From positions 745,097 through 809,096 of the forward strand of contig NZ_RCZM01000001.1 in NCBI RefSeq assembly GCF_006438965.1: DNA of 64,000 nucleotides. The letters run 5' to 3'. A program made the translations under genes and the position numbers. Numbering within the stretch: the first letter of the stretch is position 1; each line of letters begins with the position of its first letter. This DNA comes from Pedococcus bigeumensis (GTDB lineage: Bacteria; Actinomycetota; Actinomycetes; Actinomycetales; Dermatophilaceae). The notes under the pieces were generated by a model, which was not told the DNA's origin, did not search any database, and saw nothing but the letters and a program-made list of their open reading frames with translations. This document shows positions 60,597 through 64,000 of this stretch, one piece after another.

Positions 60597-61037
60597 TCAC
60601 TTCACCAGCTCCGGAGTCAGCGGGTAGCGGTACCACTCGCCCTGGTTGGCCTTGACGGCAGCGACGATCGAGAGCGCGACCCAGGCGATGCACGTGGCGA
60701 TGAAGAACGGGATCCCGATCAGCACGAACGACAGGAGCCCGAAGACCCACAGGGCGATCGTGATGATGATCTGGAAGTTGAGCGCCTGCGCCGCGTGGAA
60801 TCGGACGAACGGGCCACGGTCCTTCAGGAGCAGGAAGACGATGAGCGGCCCGAGGAACGGGATGCCCACGAAGGCGGCCACGAACGGCGCGAGGTGGACG
60901 AGCGTCGCCCAGGTCTTCTCGTCCTGGGGGGACATGGGGTGCGGCCCCGCCCCGTAGCGCTCGGGGTTCGGCGCCTGGTAGCCGGGCGGCGCCTGCGGAG
61001 GCAGGTCCTGCTGCGGCTGCTGTGGTTGGTCGGTCAT
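60597..61037 (-). CDS. DUF4870 (Tic20-like) membrane protein
   Basis: Protein of 146 residues. A Gln/Pro-rich start (TDQPQQPQQDLPPQAPPGYQ-type, 1-35) is followed by the DUF4870 pattern DEKTWATLVHLAPFVAAFVG (helix 1), FVRFHAAQALNFQIIITIALWVFGLL (helix 2) and a third helix. Unknown function. ATG 61037 gives the conserved start. It faces hemW (convergent). Confidence 0.85.
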   Translation of the reverse strand: MTDQPQQPQQDLPPQAPPGYQAPNPERYGAGPHPMSPQDEKTWATLVHLAPFVAAFVGIPFLGPLIVFLLLKDRGPFVRFHAAQALNFQIIITIALWVFGLLSFVLIGIPFFIATCIAWVALSIVAAVKANQGEWYRYPLTPELVK

Positions 61038-61094
61038 GGTGTCTCCGGTGGGATTGTCTTCGTGGTGGTGCCGGCACCCAGTGAAACGCATGAC

Positions 61095-61123
61095 GGACCC
61101 CGAAAGTCCACCTTTCGGGGTCC
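61095..61123 (-). terminator. Terminator of the DUF3097 gene
   Basis: GGACCCCGAAAG (61095-61106), loop TCCAC, CTTTCGGGGTCC (61112-61123): perfect 12-bp stem, about 95 bp downstream of the leftward DUF3097 stop. Confidence 0.8.
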
Positions 61124-61185
61124 GGGCAGGGCTCGGTCAGGGATGGTTCAGGGTCGACCCCGAGAGAAAAGGGTCAGTGCCCAGG

Positions 61186-61237
61186 CTCCGTCACCCTGTG
61201 TCATCTCGCGACTCCGTCACCCTGTGTCATCTCGCGA
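61186..61237. repeat. 26-bp tandem duplication at the DUF3097 stop
   Basis: A 26-bp unit beginning CTCCGTCACCCTGTGTC lies at 61186-61211 and again at 61212-61237, with a partial third start after it. The second unit contains the DUF3097 stop codon at 61217-61219. Confidence 0.9.
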
Positions 61238-62101
61238 CCCCGTCACGAAGTCGATCAGCTCCTCGACGCTCGCCAGCAGGGTGGGTTCGAGGTCGGCGTA
61301 GGACCGCACCGTGCCCAGGATCTGCTTCCACGCCCGGGCGATGTCGGCCTGGTCGTCGTGCGCCCAGCCGAGGTGTGCGCAGATCCCGTGCTTCCACTCC
61401 TGGCCGCGCGGGATGACCGGCCACTGCGAGAGACCCAGCCGCTCCGGGCGCACGCTCTGCCACACATCGACATAGGGGTGTCCCAGCACCCGCACGTGCG
61501 CGGCATACGGTCCCCGCGCAGCGGTCTGGACGACGCGGTGCTCCTTGGTGCCCGGCAGCAGGTGGTCCACGAGCACGCCCATCCGGCGCCCCGGCCCGGG
61601 CTGGAAGTCGGCAATCGCCCCCACGAGGTCGTCGACGCCGTCGAGCAGCTCCACGACGACCCCCTCGACGCGCAGGTCGGCGCCCCACACCTTCTCGACG
61701 AGCTCGGCGTCGTGCCGGCCCTCGACGAAGATCCGGGACCCGCTCGCCACCCGGGCCTTCGCACCTTGCACGGCCCGTGATCCCGAGGCGGTGCGCGAGG
61801 CGAGGGCCTTGGCCTCGGCGATCTTCGCGCTGGCAGCCGCGGTGGGCGGCGTCAGGATGACGGGGGCGCCGTCGAGCAGGAAACCCGGGCCCATCGGAAA
61901 GCCCTTGGTGCGGCCGCGCCGGTCCTCGAGGTGCACGACCCGCATGCCACCGGCCTTCTCGACCCGGACGACGGCACCGCACCAGCCGGTCACGACCTCC
62001 TCGACGACGAGGCCGGTCTCGGCCTCCACCTCGCGGGAGCGGCCCCGCGGGGGGACCTTCCAGTCACCGGACAGGACATCGGAGCCATAGCGGTCGGACA
62101 C
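61217..62101 (-). CDS. DUF3097 family protein
   Basis: Conserved actinobacterial protein of 294 residues, DUF3097. SDRYGSDVLSGDWK opens it, IFVEGRHDAELVEKVWGADLRVEGVVVELLDGVDDL near 158-193 resembles a Toprim metal site (Glu, then Asp-x-Asp-like), and GVLVDHLLPGTKEHRV, GHPYVDVWQSV and ICAHLGW follow. A nucleic-acid role is suggested by the Toprim likeness only. GTG 62101. It is next to hemW-hrcA in many relatives. Confidence 0.88.
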   Translation of the reverse strand: MSDRYGSDVLSGDWKVPPRGRSREVEAETGLVVEEVVTGWCGAVVRVEKAGGMRVVHLEDRRGRTKGFPMGPGFLLDGAPVILTPPTAAASAKIAEAKALASRTASGSRAVQGAKARVASGSRIFVEGRHDAELVEKVWGADLRVEGVVVELLDGVDDLVGAIADFQPGPGRRMGVLVDHLLPGTKEHRVVQTAARGPYAAHVRVLGHPYVDVWQSVRPERLGLSQWPVIPRGQEWKHGICAHLGWAHDDQADIARAWKQILGTVRSYADLEPTLLASVEELIDFVTGSRDDTG

Positions 62102-62181
62102 CGACGCAGGGTATGCCGGGCCGGGCCCCCGACCACGAGGGCGCGCCGCCCGTGCGGTCCCCGCCTGGGAACAACGTAGAC

Positions 62182-62208
62182 TTGGCACTCGCTGAGCCTG
62201 AGTGCCAG
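62182..62208 (+). promoter_or_regulatory. CIRCE operator of hrcA
   Basis: TTGGCACTC, 9 nt, GAGTGCCAG: matches CIRCE (TTAGCACTC-N9-GAGTGCTAA) with compensating changes. TAGACT at 62177-62182 just upstream is the likely -10. HrcA thus represses its own gene and probably dnaJ. Confidence 0.92.
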
Positions 62209-62251
62209 CGCTGTCCGTTGGAGGGCCACGACCGGGTGATGGAGGTGTCTG

Positions 62252-63283
62252 ATGAGCGAGGAACGTCGACTCGCCGTGCTGCGCGCGATCGTGCAGGACT
62301 ACGTCGAGACGTCTGAGCCCGTGGGTTCCAAGTCGTTGCTCGACCGGCACCAGCTCGGTGTCTCGGCCGCCACCGTCCGCAACGACATGGCGGCGCTCGA
62401 GGAGGAAGGCCTGATCGCGGCTCCCCACACCAGCGCGGGCCGGGTGCCGACCGATGCCGGCTACCGCCTGTTCGTCGACCGGCTGAGCTCGGTGAAGCCC
62501 ATGACGGGGGCCGAGCGGGCGGCCATCGCACAGTTCCTCGAGGGCGCCGTCGACCTCGACGACGTCGTCGACCGGACGGTGCGGCTGCTCGCCTCGCTGA
62601 CCCGGCAGGTCGCCGTGATGCAGTACCCCTCCCTGACTCGCTCGAACGTCCGGCACATCGAGTTCGTCGCGATGGGCCCGACCCGGCTGATGGTCGTGCT
62701 CATCGTCAACACCGGGCGCGTCGAGCAGCGCATCATCGAGACGACTCACGACCTGTCGACCAAGGAGGGCGAAGCCACCCTGGGCCTGGTCCGCGCCAAG
62801 GTCAACGCGCTCACCCTGGGGCAGCGCCTCGTGGATGCCGCGACGTCGCTGGCCAGCCTTGCCGACGAGTTCGAGCCGGCCGACCGTGACCTCGTGCGCG
62901 CCATCGTGCAGTCGCTCGAGGACGCCCTCGTCGAGGAGCGGGAGGAGCGGGTCGTCCTCGCCGGCACCGCCAACCTCGCCCGCGTCGGCACCGACTTCCC
63001 GCTCAGCATCGGCCCGGTCCTGGAAGCCCTCGAACAGCACGTCGTGCTGCTCAAGCTGCTCGGCACCGCACGCGAGACCTCTGACATGGTGTCCGTGCGC
63101 ATCGGCCACGAGAACCCGTTCGCGGGGCTGCAGTCGACCTCGGTCGTCTCGACCGAGTACGGCTCGGGCTCGGAGCTCGTGGCCGGCCTCGGCGTCCTCG
63201 GCCCCACCCGGATGGACTACCCCACGACGATGGCGTCGGTGCGGGCCGTGGCCACCTATGTCTCCCGAATCCTCGCGCAGTGA
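62252..63283 (+). CDS. hrcA: Heat-shock repressor HrcA
   Basis: Repressor of 343 residues that binds CIRCE. Winged helix: [50 protein letters not shown] (about 6-55), followed by [18 protein letters not shown], the signature, then the GAF-like and dimerisation parts. ATG 62252 sits 44 bp after CIRCE. dnaJ follows after 70 bp. Confidence 0.96.
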   Translation: MSEERRLAVLRAIVQDYVETSEPVGSKSLLDRHQLGVSAATVRNDMAALEEEGLIAAPHTSAGRVPTDAGYRLFVDRLSSVKPMTGAERAAIAQFLEGAVDLDDVVDRTVRLLASLTRQVAVMQYPSLTRSNVRHIEFVAMGPTRLMVVLIVNTGRVEQRIIETTHDLSTKEGEATLGLVRAKVNALTLGQRLVDAATSLASLADEFEPADRDLVRAIVQSLEDALVEEREERVVLAGTANLARVGTDFPLSIGPVLEALEQHVVLLKLLGTARETSDMVSVRIGHENPFAGLQSTSVVSTEYGSGSELVAGLGVLGPTRMDYPTTMASVRAVATYVSRILAQ

Positions 63284-63353
63284 CGCGCGTTACCCCTTGC
63301 CCCACCGACTGTCACCTCCCTGACACCAACTCCAGTGACACCAAGGACTTTCG

Positions 63354-64000
63354 TTGAACGACTACTACCAGGACCTGGGCGTCTCCCGCGACGCCAGCCC
63401 CGAGGACATCAAGCGCGCCTACCGCAAGAAGGCGCGCGCGCTGCACCCGGACGTCAACCCCAGCCCGGAGGCCGAGGAGCAGTTCAAGAAGGTCTCGCAG
63501 GCCTATGACGTGCTCTCCGACGCCGACAAGCGTCGCTCGTTCGACATGGGGTCCGACCCTTACGCAGGTGGCGCGGCCGGCTTCGGCCAGGGCTTCTCCT
63601 TCAGCGACATCATGGACGCCTTCTTCGGCGCCGGCGCAGGTCAGGCCCAGCGCGGGCCCCGGTCGCGTCAGCGGCGTGGCCAGGACGCCCTCATCCGGCT
63701 CGACATCGACCTCGCGGACGCGGTCTTCGGTGCCGAGAAGGAGCTGGTCATCGAGACCGCGGTGGTCTGCTCGACCTGCCACGGTGACGGCGCCCAGCCG
63801 GGCACCTCGCGGCGCACCTGTGACGTCTGTGGCGGTCGCGGCGAGATCCAGCAGGTGCAGCGCTCCTTCCTCGGCCAGGTCATGACCACTCGTCCCTGCG
63901 TCACCTGCCAGGGCTACGGCGAGGTCCTCGTCAGTCCGTGCTTCGAGTGCTCCGGCGACGGGCGGGTCCGCACCCGCCGCACCCTCAAGATCAAGGTCCC
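63354..64000 (+). CDS. dnaJ: Chaperone DnaJ (3' truncated by the window)
   Basis: First 215 codons of a type-I DnaJ. The J domain ([19 protein letters not shown], with LHPDVNP) spans 2-68, the Gly/Phe-rich region 70-100 (short), and four CxxCxGxG zinc repeats begin near 143 ([32 protein letters not shown]). The only good start is TTG 63354, with AAGGA 7 nt before. The hrcA-dnaJ pairing marks this as the DnaJ2 locus of Actinobacteria, distinct from the dnaK-operon copy. Confidence 0.94.
   Translation, partial: MNDYYQDLGVSRDASPEDIKRAYRKKARALHPDVNPSPEAEEQFKKVSQAYDVLSDADKRRSFDMGSDPYAGGAAGFGQGFSFSDIMDAFFGAGAGQAQRGPRSRQRRGQDALIRLDIDLADAVFGAEKELVIETAVVCSTCHGDGAQPGTSRRTCDVCGGRGEIQQVQRSFLGQVMTTRPCVTCQGYGEVLVSPCFECSGDGRVRTRRTLKIKV

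Overview
The window is high-GC DNA from an actinobacterium. Gene order (rimO-pgsA-cinA-clgR-like, DUF3046, recA-recX-miaB-def-miaA-dapF-hflX, holA-rpsT-lepA-hemW-hrcA-dnaJ), the actinobacterial families DUF3046, DUF3097 and 13E12/DUF222-HNH, and many GTG starts point to the Micrococcales. A member of the Intrasporangiaceae is my best guess, by inference from gene order and not from any search. No tRNA, rRNA, CRISPR array, insertion sequence or prophage was recognised. Layout, left to right: 1-9643 holds a truncated M19 dipeptidase, rimO, a PgsA-type synthase, cinA/pncC, a ClgR-like regulator, a Nei glycosylase and the giant helicase Lhr, then a 367-bp gap with a nested RNA-like fold. 9644-19071 is accessory: YjbR and DUF1801 proteins, GNAT, a DGPF/YCII protein with its ECF42-type sigma factor, a DHFR-like protein, a two-gene ABC exporter ending in a strong terminator, small cupin/SRPBCC/SnoaL proteins and a GT39-like membrane protein. 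19114-28485 contains DUF3046, a nitronate monooxygenase, a three-gene ABC-2 exporter with a GNAT gene, a two-gene conflict-type operon (EACC1-like protein plus membrane caspase) facing recA, then recA and recX. 28661-46887 has an ArsR-SulP pair, the miaB-def-miaA-dapF-hflX group, helicases (DUF3516 type and DinG), holA and rpsT. 47027-50065 is a 13E12-type DUF222-HNH gene flanked by two paralogous PemK-like genes. 50112-64000 has a phosphotransferase, an M48 protease, an MFS exporter, an ArsR/S41 pair, lepA, a DUF4442 protein, a phosphatase, an ornithine cyclodeaminase-like protein, hemW, DUF4870, DUF3097, hrcA with a CIRCE operator, and the start of dnaJ. How the parts connect: DNA-damage control is a recurring theme. 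recA has both a LexA box and a RecA-independent (PafBC-type) promoter. The same PafBC-type element stands directly before the ABC-2 exporter operon, and weaker versions precede lhr and a GNAT gene. A perfect LexA palindrome overlaps the start of the HNH gene. The caspase operon shares the intergenic region that holds the recA LexA box, so DNA damage could plausibly feed a cell-suicide effector. The most striking sequence-level signal is the octamer GTATGCCG/CGGCATAC. I counted it 42 times on both strands, in genes and between them, often forcing the rare isoleucine codon ATA. This resembles a DNA-uptake or other genome-wide signature.
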